Assembly (NCBI RefSeq): GCF_000264995.1
Contig: NW_006767434.1
Coordinates: 1,457,725-1,521,724 of the forward strand
Source of the DNA: Punctularia strigosozonata HHB-11173 SS5
Lineage: Eukaryota > Basidiomycota > Agaricomycetes > Corticiales > Punctulariaceae
Reading direction: 5' to 3'
Length of the DNA stretch: 64,000 nucleotides
Shown here: positions 23,147 through 34,118 of the stretch, piece by piece
Numbering within the stretch: the stretch's first letter is position 1
Layout: each line of letters begins with the position of its first letter
Notes under the pieces: generated by a model
What the model was told of the DNA's origin: nothing
The model's input: the letters and a program-made list of their open reading frames with translations, nothing else
Databases searched by the model: none
Translations under genes and position numbers: made by a program

Positions 23147-23730
23147 CTTGATACGCAGGCGTAACTATCAGCGTAGTCGACGAGCCAGGTCGGGGGTTTT
23201 CAATGTAATGAACTTGTTAAATGAGAGAGCCTCGACTTGCGCCTGGCAAGCGCCTGAATGAAAAGAAAGTGGGTGGACGACAAGGAGAAGGAGGAGGAAG
23301 CCAGTTCGGAGCCCAGAAGGCAAGACCAAAGAGAAGAGAGCAGTGCAGCCGCCCGAGAGGCGACCCGCGCAGAGAGAGTGGTTGTCAAGCGTTGAGATGC
23401 TTAGGCGGTGCTACGACACCGGTGCAGCTGATCATGATCTCGGACCCTCCACTGACGCGAATAAGTAGGATTCATCTGATTACTTGCTTCTAACAATATG
23501 AACGTGTGTCGAGGAATAACAGTGGTTTGTTGTACGCGTATTGTCCCAGGAATGATAACATTAATGAGATCCAAGGACACGCACCCCGAATTCCCCCCTG
23601 CTCTGGATCTTATCGAACCAGCGGCATTCTCATCCTGCCTCGTGCGCCGTGAAGTATGGACGCCGTCCGCAGCGCGACAGGTCATAACAACAATTGAGAT
23701 TTTGCGCTTGTATCGCTGCCAGATCTTCAA
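23147..23730. other. intergenic, nothing recognised
   Basis: Promoter of the membrane-protein gene and 3' side of dynactin p62. Purine-rich strand composition at 23220-23380. Confidence 0.4.
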
Positions 23731-25678
23731 CTAGCTCTCCAGCTCCTGCGTTTCCTTGGCGATGATAGGACCCAGGTCTACCACCGTCGAAAACGAAAAC
23801 GTCTTCATCTCCGGTTCCTGCTGCTGTTTCTGTCGCCTGGAGGGAGTCGCCTCGTGGTCCTCCGATCCAGCCGTGTCGTCCGACCGGTACGTGTACGATA
23901 CCAGCATATTAAACTTCATGGAAAGCGGAAGCGTCAGCCCGCAGCTCGAAGGAAGCAGAACTAGAGCATGTTTCATACCTTGACTTCTCCCCTTGCACTT
24001 CGCCCAATGACGACCTCTCCACCAACAACAGTCGTGTTAGCCTTCTTCTCCAGCACGCCCACGCTCTTCAGCTTGGACCCGCCGCCGTCTCTTCCTCCTC
24101 TATGATGCCCCACCCCCAACGTCAGATCGTCGTCATCCAAAAGCATATCCTCATCATCCTCGTACTCCCACGCTTCCGCAAACGCTGCGATGGGGAATGC
24201 CGAGTTTGGCAAGGAGACGGCGAATGGCGGGCGTCGGGTGGCAGCTGCGTCCGTTGTGGTGCCAGGGGTGTTCGCGGACGCGGAAGGGCCGGCACGCTGG
24301 ACCGAGAGCCTGACCTGAATGGGATCGTACAGCGGGTTGGTCAGTGCCAGCTGGAACGGGTACGTCTTCCCCGCTTGCATGCCTGTTGTCGATTCCGCAT
24401 CGGCAGCCGCACCTGGGCGACGAGTCGGTTCGACACGGTTCAGCACAGGTACAGAGGCGGTGATGGCGGGGAGGTAGTTCGCCGCGACGAGCTTGATCTT
24501 GTATCGTACAGACTGTGCTTTCTGCTCCGGCTTGATGAGAATATGACGACACGTAGAGCAGCGCTTGGTCTTCTTGGATTGAAGTGGTATACGAAGCGGC
24601 CTCAGGTCTCTAAGCAGCATATACAGAGGATTAGCCACACATTCGCGATTGTGAGCAGGACCGGAGACGACGTACGCGACGTGCAAAGGAGTTGTCCAGC
24701 TGGTCACCCATCGCTGTTCCAAAGTCGCCACCTGTCCGATATTCTCCAAGTGCCGAATGTACTCCGCGTCCGCCTCGCCTCCCCCCGCTCCCAGCACGCT
24801 CGCGGAAGCTATGTCTACGCGCGCCCTGTACTCCGGCATCTCGTCCTTGTTCAGGCTCCGATCCTTGGACGACCGACTACGCGCTAACGGGTGTGCGGAA
24901 TACTTGGACGCCGTGCCTGTTACATCGCGGGCAAGAGCTGACGCCGCAGCTGCTGTAACAGAGCTCGAATGAGATGCGTGCCGAGAAATCGATTGTGGCG
25001 GAGGGAGAGAGGAGGCTGCACGTTGTAGGAGTGGCTCGAAGTGTTCCTTGAGCCGGTCGAATTCGAGCGCGTCTGGCGCCGAGTCTTCAAATTTCTGTAG
25101 TTGAGCTGTCGAAATGCGTGTTTAGCACTAGAGGTTAGGCCAACTGGGATGTAGATCGCACCTGCGAGACCTGTAGGCTTCTCGAACGTGATACCAACTT
25201 CCGCTGAGTCCCATCTGCAGTGGTTACAGTAGAGAAAGAAGGGCGGTTCTCCGATTGTTCCAGATGGTATGGACGATAGAGGGCCGTCATCGGTATCCGG
25301 TGGATCTGACGCTACGACCGAGAGCGTATTCCGGCAGTTCGGGCACGAGAAGCAGTTGCGCGCACATCTTCATGTGGTCCAAGAAGATTCCAACACCTGC
25401 ATGATTAGCATGTTGCCCGCGCGAGCTGATATGAAGCTGACAGACCTGTTTTTCTCCGCTCGTACACTTGCGCTGGGTACCTCGAAGAGGCAGTTGGGGC
25501 AGTAGTAGCAGGAGACTTCGACGGCGACGCATTTATTACAGCGCACTGCGTCGCATTCTTCGCAAAAAAATAACGCATGGAGGGGGTGGAAGTTGTAGGA
25601 GGACGAGGCGAGGTGCGGTGGCGGAGGAAGGGGCGACGAGGAGAAGCATGGGCAATTATACCGCACACTGGGGGCCAT
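23731..25678 (-). CDS. DCTN4: Dynactin subunit 4 (p62)
   Basis: Pointed-end component of dynactin, the activator of cytoplasmic dynein. Starts at ATG 25678. The N-terminal cysteine-rich region reads FFCEECDAVRCNKCV, YYCPNCLFEVPSASV and, after the intron 25445..25369, CARNCFSCPNCRNTLSV and YCNHCRWDSAEVGITFEKP: at least three CxxC-type pairs as expected for p62. Then come QLQKFEDSAPDALEFDRLKE, DLRPLRIPLQSKKTKRC, CRHILIKPEQKAQSVRYKIK and the beta-rich LPAITASVPVL. The last exon starts near KFNMLVSYTYRSDD and ends at 23731. Introns are short; the one near 24660 uses a donor inside VSG/gt and acceptor TTAGAG, needed to give DLRPLR. It is transcribed away from the queuosine gene, with 304 bp between the start codons. 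Confidence 0.9.
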
Positions 25679-25982
25679 CTTCAGTAAGGCTTCAATCTAA
25701 GCAAGCAAAACGGCAGTTGGGCGTGTATTGAACAGCCCGAAGGCCTCAAGACGCGAAGATGAAAGGCGAGAGTTGATCGCGCCAGAGGAGGCGCGCAATG
25801 AATGGTACGCGCCGTCTGCAGCCCCTTTCTTTTTCCACCATCTTCGCCCGAGAACGATGCGATAGCCGCCTAAAACTCAATCTCTATAGTACATCTATCG
25901 TACACGTTCCAATGTACCACCTGTAACTCTCAGCATAATCTCAAGCATACTCTGGCCCTGACAGAAGTTACCTGCTCTCCAC
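25679..25982. promoter_or_regulatory. shared divergent promoter region
   Basis: 304 bp between the start codons of DCTN4 (minus) and the queuosine salvage gene (plus), so both promoters must fit here. Pyrimidine-rich run at 25826-25848; no clean TATA box on either strand. Confidence 0.6.
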
Positions 25983-27465
25983 ATGGACACGCAAAACCCA
26001 GTCATAGAAGACGCCGAGTTCGCCTACAAGGTACATCTTCGGCTGCCGCACTGAACTATAAGAGTCATGGCGTACACGATCTATCTAAGCTGACTGCGCT
26101 TGTCTACGTAGGCAACAAACCTTGTCCGCCTCAACGATCGCGGAATCCGAAATGCTGCCGCATACGTACGTCTTACCCCGGTTTTACAGCTTGTCATCCT
26201 TAGATCGACTCCTCCCAGATTCATGAGCAGATAAAGCGGGAATCGTACACCCCGCGCACATGGCGCACCCACCCTCTCCACCTTTTGCCTCCCGAGCCCT
26301 TCGACTCCTCGCATACCGCGACGGAAAAATGCCTGAACTGGATATTCCTAGTTTCTGCGATCAACTTCTCCTTCTGGTCGGAGTGCGATGAACGGACACA
26401 GTATGCAGTTGACTGGAAGGATGGCTGGAAGACTCAGAAGCGGAAAACGTGGACAGGCTATTGGAGTCTACTGGCCGCTATCAACCGAGGTGAGAATGAT
26501 CCGCACGGCTTGTCCCCGTTGTGTTCCTGAACGCTTCTCCAATAGCAATGGATGAAGGCATAGATATCATCAACCCGTCCTTCTATGCGTCCGAGACCCA
26601 ATGTTCGGATGCGCTCATCAAACGTATTTTCAGACCTGCTCGGCAATCCTCCGAAGATATCGCCCTCCTTCAGGAGCGCATCGCTGTGATGCGTGAAGTT
26701 GGCTCTATCCTCACAGCTGTATGTTCGCGGCAACATTCTATGTATCCAATTGCGTGCTGATGAGTGAACGCAGAAATTTGACGGTTCCTTCCTGTGCTTC
26801 ATTAAATCCTGGCGCTCTCGCTATGGTGATCACGCGTCTGTTCTCGATCTTGTCCGCATGGTCACAGATACCTTTCCCTCATTCAGGGACGAACAGCCAT
26901 TCAACGGGAGGACAGGTGTGCACGTCTCCCCCTCCCGTTCCCCACATGTTCTCATTTCACTTCAGTCAGGTTCTGGAAGCGCGCCCAAATCCTCGTCGCC
27001 GAAACCTGGGCAGCCTTCTATCCTCCCTCGTCCAACCCGGCCGACCATCCGTTCTTCCCGGACGGTATCCATCAGCTCACCATGTTCGCCGACTACCGCG
27101 TCCCGCAGATCCTCCACCACCTCAAAATCCTCGACTACCCGCCCCTGCTCGCGCAAGCGCTCAAGCACGAGCGATACTTCCCGAGCGGCTGCGTCGAGGA
27201 GATTAGCATCAGGGCCGCGAGCATTCTCGCCGTGGAGCACGTCAAGGACGCCATCCTCGACCTCCTCTCCGCCTCGAAACCGGACTCGGCCGACGCCTCC
27301 TCTGATATCTGCGCCAACGGGGAGAAGGAGGTTGTGTGCAGTGTCCTCATCGACTTTTACCTCTGGGATCTTGCAAAATGGCTGGAGCAGGGTGAACGGG
27401 GCATAGAAGGGATCGAGACGAATATAATGTTACCCGCTCATCGGACACGGAGTATATGGTACTAG
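25983..27465 (+). CDS. QNG1: Queuosine 5'-phosphate N-glycosylase/hydrolase (DUF2419)
   Basis: Releases queuine from queuosine 5'-phosphate so eukaryotes can salvage this tRNA base. Six exons: 25983..26030, 26112..26165, 26204..26489, 26546..26718, 26774..26915, 26966..27465 (400 aa). Family blocks in order: LNWIFLVSAINFSFWS, WTGYWSLLAAINRA, GIDIINPSFYAS, then FDGSFLCFIKSW, VRFWKRAQILVAETWAAF, LTMFADYRVPQILHHLKIL, EEISIRAASILAVE and the C-terminal LWDLAKWLEQGE...HRTRSIWY, an almost invariant ending in this family. All junctions keep the frame. The enzyme has no nearby pathway partner; TGT genes are not in the window. Confidence 0.93.
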
Positions 27466-27656
27466 GCCGAGGAACCTGCCTGCGGCTATAAGACTAAGCT
27501 CACTGGCGCATACTGTCTCTGACGTTGCATATATGCCCTTGATGCTCGCCCAGCGACCTGTGCATATCTTTCCCATCTCAGGCACCCATCCACATCCATA
27601 CTCAACTAATCGCACATTACCTCCTCCTGAACATCTAATGCGGAAGAAAACCTCCA

Positions 27657-28158
27657 CCCCTCAAGGTCTCCCACCCATTCTGCGCTTGTGAATCTCCAGT
27701 GGACGCCAACACGAACCCTGAGGAGCTCCGATCAGCGCGGGTTCTCGGACGCTTCTCTCCAGCGGCGCAGTCTTCGGACCTCGATAAGACATGACGACAA
27801 GCTCCCGGGTGCGCTGGTCTCCGGCGCTTACAGTCGGGGACAAGCAAAGTCAACCAAAAACATGACCGAGTTTTTACGACCCGAAATATGCTCGGTTTTC
27901 TTTTCTTTTGCTTCAGGCATGATACTATACACATTAGTTCAAGGATTGCACGAGCAGATTGCCCAGAAAAGCCAAAATAAGAAAAATTGACCCCAAAAAA
28001 TTGGCACACCCCAAAAAATGACCCTAAAATCTCCGAAAAGTGCTCATTCGCTTCCTTTTTGTATTCTGCGTATGATTCTGATGGCGATTGATAATTCTAA
28101 CGAGCCGAAACGCCACAAAAAAATTAGGAACTTCAATCATGTGACTGAACTGCGTGAG
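27657..28158. repeat. 502-bp segment duplicated across the N gap (copy 1)
   Basis: Identical, as far as I can compare base by base, to 28436..28937. It contains 172 bp of unique flank plus the left part of the MITE, and ends exactly where the Ns begin. Best read as the overlapping end of the left contig. Confidence 0.9.
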
Positions 28159-28435
28159 NNNNNNNNNNNNNNNNNNNNNNNNNNNNNNNNNNNNNNNNNN
28201 NNNNNNNNNNNNNNNNNNNNNNNNNNNNNNNNNNNNNNNNNNNNNNNNNNNNNNNNNNNNNNNNNNNNNNNNNNNNNNNNNNNNNNNNNNNNNNNNNNNN
28301 NNNNNNNNNNNNNNNNNNNNNNNNNNNNNNNNNNNNNNNNNNNNNNNNNNNNNNNNNNNNNNNNNNNNNNNNNNNNNNNNNNNNNNNNNNNNNNNNNNNN
28401 NNNNNNNNNNNNNNNNNNNNNNNNNNNNNNNNNNN
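28159..28435. other. assembly gap (277 N)
   Basis: Run of N. Both sides carry the same 502 bp, so the gap probably represents no real sequence. Confidence 0.97.
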
Positions 28436-28937
28436 CCCCTCAAGGTCTCCCACCCATTCTGCGCTTGTGAATCTCCAGTGGACGCCAACACGAACCCTGA
28501 GGAGCTCCGATCAGCGCGGGTTCTCGGACGCTTCTCTCCAGCGGCGCAGTCTTCGGACCTCGATAAGACATGACGACAAGCTCCCGGGTGCGCTGGTCTC
28601 CGGCGCTTACAGTCGGGGACAAGCAAAGTCAACCAAAAACATGACCGAGTTTTTACGACCCGAAATATGCTCGGTTTTCTTTTCTTTTGCTTCAGGCATG
28701 ATACTATACACATTAGTTCAAGGATTGCACGAGCAGATTGCCCAGAAAAGCCAAAATAAGAAAAATTGACCCCAAAAAATTGGCACACCCCAAAAAATGA
28801 CCCTAAAATCTCCGAAAAGTGCTCATTCGCTTCCTTTTTGTATTCTGCGTATGATTCTGATGGCGATTGATAATTCTAACGAGCCGAAACGCCACAAAAA
28901 AATTAGGAACTTCAATCATGTGACTGAACTGCGTGAG
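28436..28937. repeat. 502-bp segment duplicated across the N gap (copy 2)
   Basis: Second copy of 27657..28158; here the sequence continues into the rest of the MITE. Confidence 0.9.
28608..28633. repeat. left terminal inverted repeat of MITE
   Basis: 26 bp, perfect inverse of 29263..29288, TA included. Confidence 0.88.
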
Positions 28938-28954
28938 AACCAATGTGGCTGTCC

Positions 28955-28988
28955 GCCAAAATAGGCAGTCAAATATCCCTATTTTGGC
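28955..28988. repeat. hairpin inside MITE
   Basis: GCCAAAATAGG, a 12-nt loop, then CCTATTTTGGC. The left contig stops 18 bp before the equivalent position, so the hairpin may have caused the assembly break. Confidence 0.8.
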
Positions 28989-29262
28989 AAGAACCGGCTT
29001 AGACACCAAATACAGGTGGGTTCCGGGCAGCCTGAAGCTAGTGGTCAAGGGGTCCAGTCCTCGGCCCTCCGGGGGCATCTGCGGCCTTCTGATCCGGGCG
29101 CAGCACCCTACATGTAGCGGTGAAACTCGCCCAAAAATTGGCACTCCCGATTTCTCGTGGGAAATTTCAAAAGAGTGCAGATTTGGATGTTTCCAGGTGC
29201 GCTGATTCTGAATCCAAAGTCAGAAATGTGATAGGAAATGCGTGTGAGCCGCTACATGATTT

Positions 29263-29288
29263 GTTGACTTTGCTTGTCCCCGACTGTA
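29263..29288. repeat. right terminal inverted repeat of MITE
   Basis: 26 bp, perfect inverse of 28608..28633. Confidence 0.88.
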
Positions 29289-30546
29289 CGCCCTCCGGTT
29301 GTCGACGAGCGCAGGAAGAATATAGTATATTGCGGACGCGCTGGCAACATTCGCCGCCGTGATTGTTCCGTGACGAGCATCTTGCCACTTCATTGGAAAT
29401 AGTACCTGCGCTTTGAGAGACAAGCACGGATCGACTTGTTCGTGAATGCAGGCAGGTATGTTGAGGACCATTATTCTAGTCGAAGACGTCGGTTGGTGGG
29501 AGAGTTTGTGAGTTCGACGGATGGGATTTACGAGGCCCAACATGTCCTGCAGATTGCATCTTGGGCGGGCAGGGCTCTCGTTGATTGGAGGTGGTTGCTC
29601 GGATGGCAATGGTCGATAAATAGTCGAGACGACGTTTGATACAGAGGGACAAACGTTGGCCTCTAATCAAGGCAAGATTGGATGTAATAGCTCGCCTCTG
29701 TGATACCCTCTTGCCTCATCATTTGGTCTTGATTGAGATTCGTGAACCACCTCTCGGATGCCAGACTCCTTGATATGCCCCGAACTCGGTTGTGATTCAC
29801 GGCAGAAGGGGTATCTTTGACGAGGACTCCGACTCGCAAATATACTCGAACACTGCACGAGTCAATTGGGAGGTAGCTGCCTACATAGACGGCCGCGCTG
29901 GTACCGCCAGCGGTAAAGATAGCTATCAAAGTCCGAGAGAAGCGCTCGAACTTGGCACGGTCGTTTGTACTATTACGCTCTCAATCATAGCCTCGCCCAT
30001 ACTTGTCGTAAGGTTTCGAGCAATCCCGAGCAATCCTAGTCTTCTGGGCATCGACATGTCGGAACACGCAGGCACCATGCATGAGAACATCCGCGGATTT
30101 GCGTGCTGGCACAGACTAAGCTCGGGATGCAGGACGACATGAAGGGATTTCAAAGCCTCGGTATGTGCCAGACGTTTCAGCCTGGGTATATTACTCACCT
30201 TTCCTGTGCGATAGAAAACATTCGCATGTCATCCGTTTGGACATCAGTACTAGGCATAGCTCGGATCGGACTCTATGCCCCGTTACGTATTCTGCAGAAA
30301 AGCCGTGCTTGGGTTTACCCTTGACTCCAGTCTCCGACACCCGATATCAAGGCTAAACACTACGTTCTTGCTCGTATCAATACCAGCAAGCTGCAACTGC
30401 GACGGAGTCTCGTCCCCGAAATCACGAAATCACGAACAATCTCGTCCTTCTGAATTGCTACGTCACTGCGGAGGGGGAAACTATCAGAAGGGTGCGATTC
30501 ATCTCCCTTTCCACTCGAGTTATGTTGAGATAGGTATTCCTCAGCA
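29289..30546. other. no supported gene; several open minus-strand stretches
   Basis: Minus-strand ORFs 29609..29289, 29929..29663 (AIFTAGGTSAAVYVG) and 30198..29926 lie in order and may be remnants of one gene, but no family is recognised and junctions are unclear. The last one runs into the MITE end. The plus strand holds the promoter of the TPR-CHAT gene. Confidence 0.3.
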
Positions 30547-33500
30547 ATGTCGTCGTCTGTCGAAGTCCGGAGCGGCTCCCAGGTTGGATCATCCGTGAGC
30601 GCTGAGGGCCTCAGGCATCACAGTCTGCCAGCATCTCAAGGTGAACTCTTCCTTCAGGTTCGAGCTACGTTTCATCAACTGAGTCCCATTTCGCGTGTAG
30701 ATTGGCCTTTCATATCGCGCCGAAGGTCCTTGCCGGAGGTCACCAATCCACCAGTGCCTTCTTCAATAAATTGCTGCCCATCATGGACCCCGTCATCAGG
30801 CCCTATACGCTTACCCCACGATTGTGCGGCACTTGTACATGCTTATTCTCAAGTCGAAGCGCCTGAATCCGGAATGGTGTGTTATGGTCCTCCCTCTGCT
30901 GGACCTGTCGTACCTTCTTCGCAGCCGCTGGACGACGAAGACGGCTTCGCTCGCGCAAGGTTTGCGTTCAACTCAGCCTGCAAGCATAACACCGTCTTTG
31001 CGTCGGATGGATCCGAAGCAGATCTTGACGTGGCGATAGACCTTCTTCGCCGAGCCATGGCTTTATTCGCGCACCATCCCAACGACCGGCTCTACGTACT
31101 CGTCAATTTAGGCAACTCGCTCCATCATCGATATAGGCTATCAAAGAAATTGGCCGATGCGGAAGAAGCGGTGGATATATTCCGGCACGCGCTTATCGAG
31201 TGTTCCGCAGACCATCCTTTAAGACGTTACGTTGTCGACTCGTTCGATTGCACGTCCATGGACCTCTGTTTGTGGATGACGCATATGTTTCACTATCAAC
31301 AGGGAAAGAATCTCGATTTCTTGGAGGAAGCCACTGCCATCGCTAGGGAGACTCTCGGCATCATGTCCGGTGTGAGCGACGACCCGGATGGACGCCCTCG
31401 TTGGCTGTCGCGCCTGGTCCTCATGCGTCTGGTGAAATTCGGCCATACGGGTGATCCCAGGATAATCGACGAGGCAATGGATCTGTCCCGCGAGGCTATA
31501 TCGCTGACCCCAGTAGGCCACCCTCGTCGCGCGTTTGTGCTGACGACGTTCGCATCAACGATCAGCTACGAGCTCGAAACCAGGGGATCACCACCAACGC
31601 TTGTCGACATACCGACGCTGGATCATGCAACCTTCTTGTTGGAGGAGGCCCTTACGTATCGTCCGAAGGGGCACGAAGACAGAGGTGATGTGCTCACCTT
31701 CTTGGCGGATATGGTGAAGTATCGTGCACAGATCACGCCCAGTGTTCAAGCACGAGAAAACCTTCTGGCTCTCAGGAAGGAGACCCTCGATGAATGTCCT
31801 CCTGGTCATTTTCAGCGACACCAGGCTTTGTACGCCCTTGCTGAAGAGCTTATCGAACCTTCGCCTTATCCCCCTTCGCCAGAAGACTTGGAGCTTGCCG
31901 CGAGTTGTTCCACGGAAGCATGGGAGATGATGAAAGACGGACACCCGGCTCGATTCATGGCCAGTTACTGCCTGTCTTACGTTCACCTACATAAAGGCGA
32001 ATACGGGGCTGCCATCGATTGCCTTTCCCGCATGATAGAGGATAATTTGGGAAACGTCAAAGACCGGATGGCGCATGCCCTGATTCTGGTATCGGAACTG
32101 CAGAGGCACTTGGCCTTCGGAGAGGCCAAATTCACGCCAGACGCCATCGATGGTCTACTCCAGGTTTACAGCTCACTGCTTCAATTACCACCCCGGATGG
32201 CTTTCAGATCGCTCAATATCCAATCTCGGCTCCGACAGGTGACCACCTGGGAAACCTTAGCGCGGGACGCTGCGCTCACCGCGCTTCGGGTCGGCAAACC
32301 TGAGCTCGCCATAGAATACCTTGAACAAGGGCGAGCGAGCTTCTGGTCCCAGAGCTTGCACCTTCGAGAGGACTTCGACCAGCTGCCGGACCACCTATCA
32401 CAAGAGCTGGTAACACTATCGCGGGCATTGGAGGAGGGAAGCTTTGGTCCCGATCAGCCAGAGCTATCGATGGAAAGGGTCAGCGAGCGATTTGACGCCC
32501 TGGTCGAGGAAGCCCGGAAGTTACCTGGTCTTACTCGGTTCCTCATGAGCGACACTTATCCAGAGCTTGCTCGGACAGCCAATTCCTCTAATGCGCACGT
32601 TGTCGTGCTCTTACCAGGAGAGCAGAACATTTGTCATGCCATCATTATTGGTCGAGATGGCGCCTGCACATGGGTGCCTTTACCTGGACTGACACCCCAA
32701 GAGCTCGGCAAGTACGCCGTGTCGATGAAGCATGCAAGTCTCTCGTATAGGAGGGAGATGCCCCAGCGCGATGGTCAACTTCGTCTGATGATGGTGAAGA
32801 AGAGCAGGAGACCTCCTGAAAGCGGGAACGTCGTTCTGACGGAGCTATGGCATTCCGTCGTGAAGCCTGTCGTAACGGCGTTGAATCTCCGTGTAAGAAC
32901 TTCTCAAACAGACTTCAGTCGGCATACTCATTGTATATTACAGAAATCCGCAGGACGCGATCGGCCTAGAGTTATTTGGGTTCCGACTGGTCCCTTCGCA
33001 TTCGTTCCGGTTCACGCGGCCGGGGTCTACGCGGAAGACGAGCGTCATTGCTGCAGCGATTACTTCGTGTCCTCGTACGCTCCTACTCTAAGCGCTCTTC
33101 GGAATGCTCAGAAGAAGTTGAGGCCCATCCAGCGAAGCACGTCTAAGATTCTGCTTGCCGCCGCCCCGTCGCCGTACGATCCGGAATGGCAGTTTTTGCC
33201 GTTCACGAAGCAGGAACTCGCTGACATTGATGCGGTCGTGCCAGATGAGGCATTCCTGACTCTGCCGCGCGAGGATGACGCGAGTCATGGAGACGACTGC
33301 GGAGCGCGAGTGCCGACGATACTGCGCGAACTCCCGAACGCGACCATCCTCCACTTGGCATGCCACGGGTACCAGGACCCGAAGAATCCTCTGGCCAGCG
33401 GCTTCCTGTTACGCGACGAGATGCTCACCATAGCCAAACTGATGCCGATTTCCCTCCCGAACGCCTTCCTCGCCTTTCTCAGTGCTTGCGAGACGGCGAA

Positions 33501-33826
33501 GGGCGATACCAACCAGCCAGATCAAACCGTTCATCTTGCAGCTGCGATGTTGTTCGCCGGTTTCAAGAGCGTGATCGCTACTCTTTGGTAAAGTTAGCCA
33601 GTGATCAGAGCCCGACCTTCCAGCTCACGATCGTCGTTTCAGGTCGATGGGCGATATGGACGGACCTTTGGTAGCGCGCACTGTATATGAAGAGCTCTTC
33701 CGAGGCGACTCGGAGCACCTGGACCCGCGCATTGTGCCCTATGCCCTTGATGCTGCAGTGCAAAAGCTACGAGATATCGACCCTAATCCGAGTCGATGGG
33801 CGCCATACATCCATATAGGGTGTTGA
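30547..33826 (+). CDS. TPR-CHAT protein (caspase/separase-like), copy 1
   Basis: Exons 30547..30640, 30701..32892, 32944..33587, 33643..33826; 3114 nt, 1037 aa. The N-terminal two thirds are helical repeats of TPR type (NLGNSLHHRYRLSK, ALEEGS, LAIEYLEQGRASFWSQSLHL). The C-terminal CHAT domain starts around VVLLPGEQNICHAIIIGRD and RVIWVPTGPFAFVPVHAAG; the proposed catalytic dyad is His903 in LHLACHGYQD and Cys944 in FLSACETAKGD. The end, TLWSMGDMDGPLVARTVYEE to YIHIGC, is shared with the 39550 copy and typical of CHAT proteins. Introns 1 and 2 are 60 and 51 bp, multiples of three without stops, so the unspliced frame also stays open. CHAT proteases are linked to cell death and defence in other organisms; the role here is unknown. 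Confidence 0.9.
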
Positions 33827-34059
33827 AATTCAGATGTGATAACTTAAAGCGTGTGAAATTCACTTGCAGCATGAGATTTTGTGGTTGCACGGTCACGTTC
33901 TGATATTTCCACGGTCAGATATATGTAATCTGTTGTTCGTGGCACGCCAACGTGGAGCGTAAGCGACCGATCATACTCTTGTTCCTTCTTGCTTGGTTAA
34001 GCGTACAACGTCGCAGACTCAATAAGGCATCCTTTGTTCGACAATCCGGTATGACTGGC

Positions 34060-34067
34060 TATAAAAG
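34060..34067 (+). promoter_or_regulatory. TATA box of F-box-like gene at 34119
   Basis: TATAAAAG, 59 bp before the ATG, implying a very short 5' UTR. Confidence 0.6.
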
Positions 34068-34118
34068 AACTCACCCTCCGGATGTCATCCTATCGTCGTT
34101 GACTCGCCCTGCACCAAC

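Larger units (their letters stand above)
28608..29288. mobile_element. MITE, Tc1/mariner-type (TA-flanked, 26-bp inverted ends)
   Basis: A 681-bp unit bounded by perfect inverted repeats 28608..28633 and 29263..29288. Each begins TA then CAGTCGGGGACAAGCAAAGT; TA at both ends fits the TA target duplication of Tc1/mariner/Fot elements, whose ends commonly start CAGT. No transposase-sized ORF lies inside, so it is non-autonomous. The interior is A-rich, holds repeated AAAAATTGGC words and an 11-bp hairpin at 28955..28988. A truncated duplicate of its left part appears at 27829..28158 because of the assembly problem. Perfect ends suggest recent insertion. It lies outside any gene I can support. 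Confidence 0.8.

Noticed and set aside
28024-28788. Long ORFs running through the N gap
   Set aside because: They are open only because N codons cannot be stops, and the flanks are the duplicated MITE sequence.
27829-29288. Two tandem MITE insertions
   Set aside because: The left copy shares its unique flank with the right one and ends at the Ns; a false duplication explains it better.
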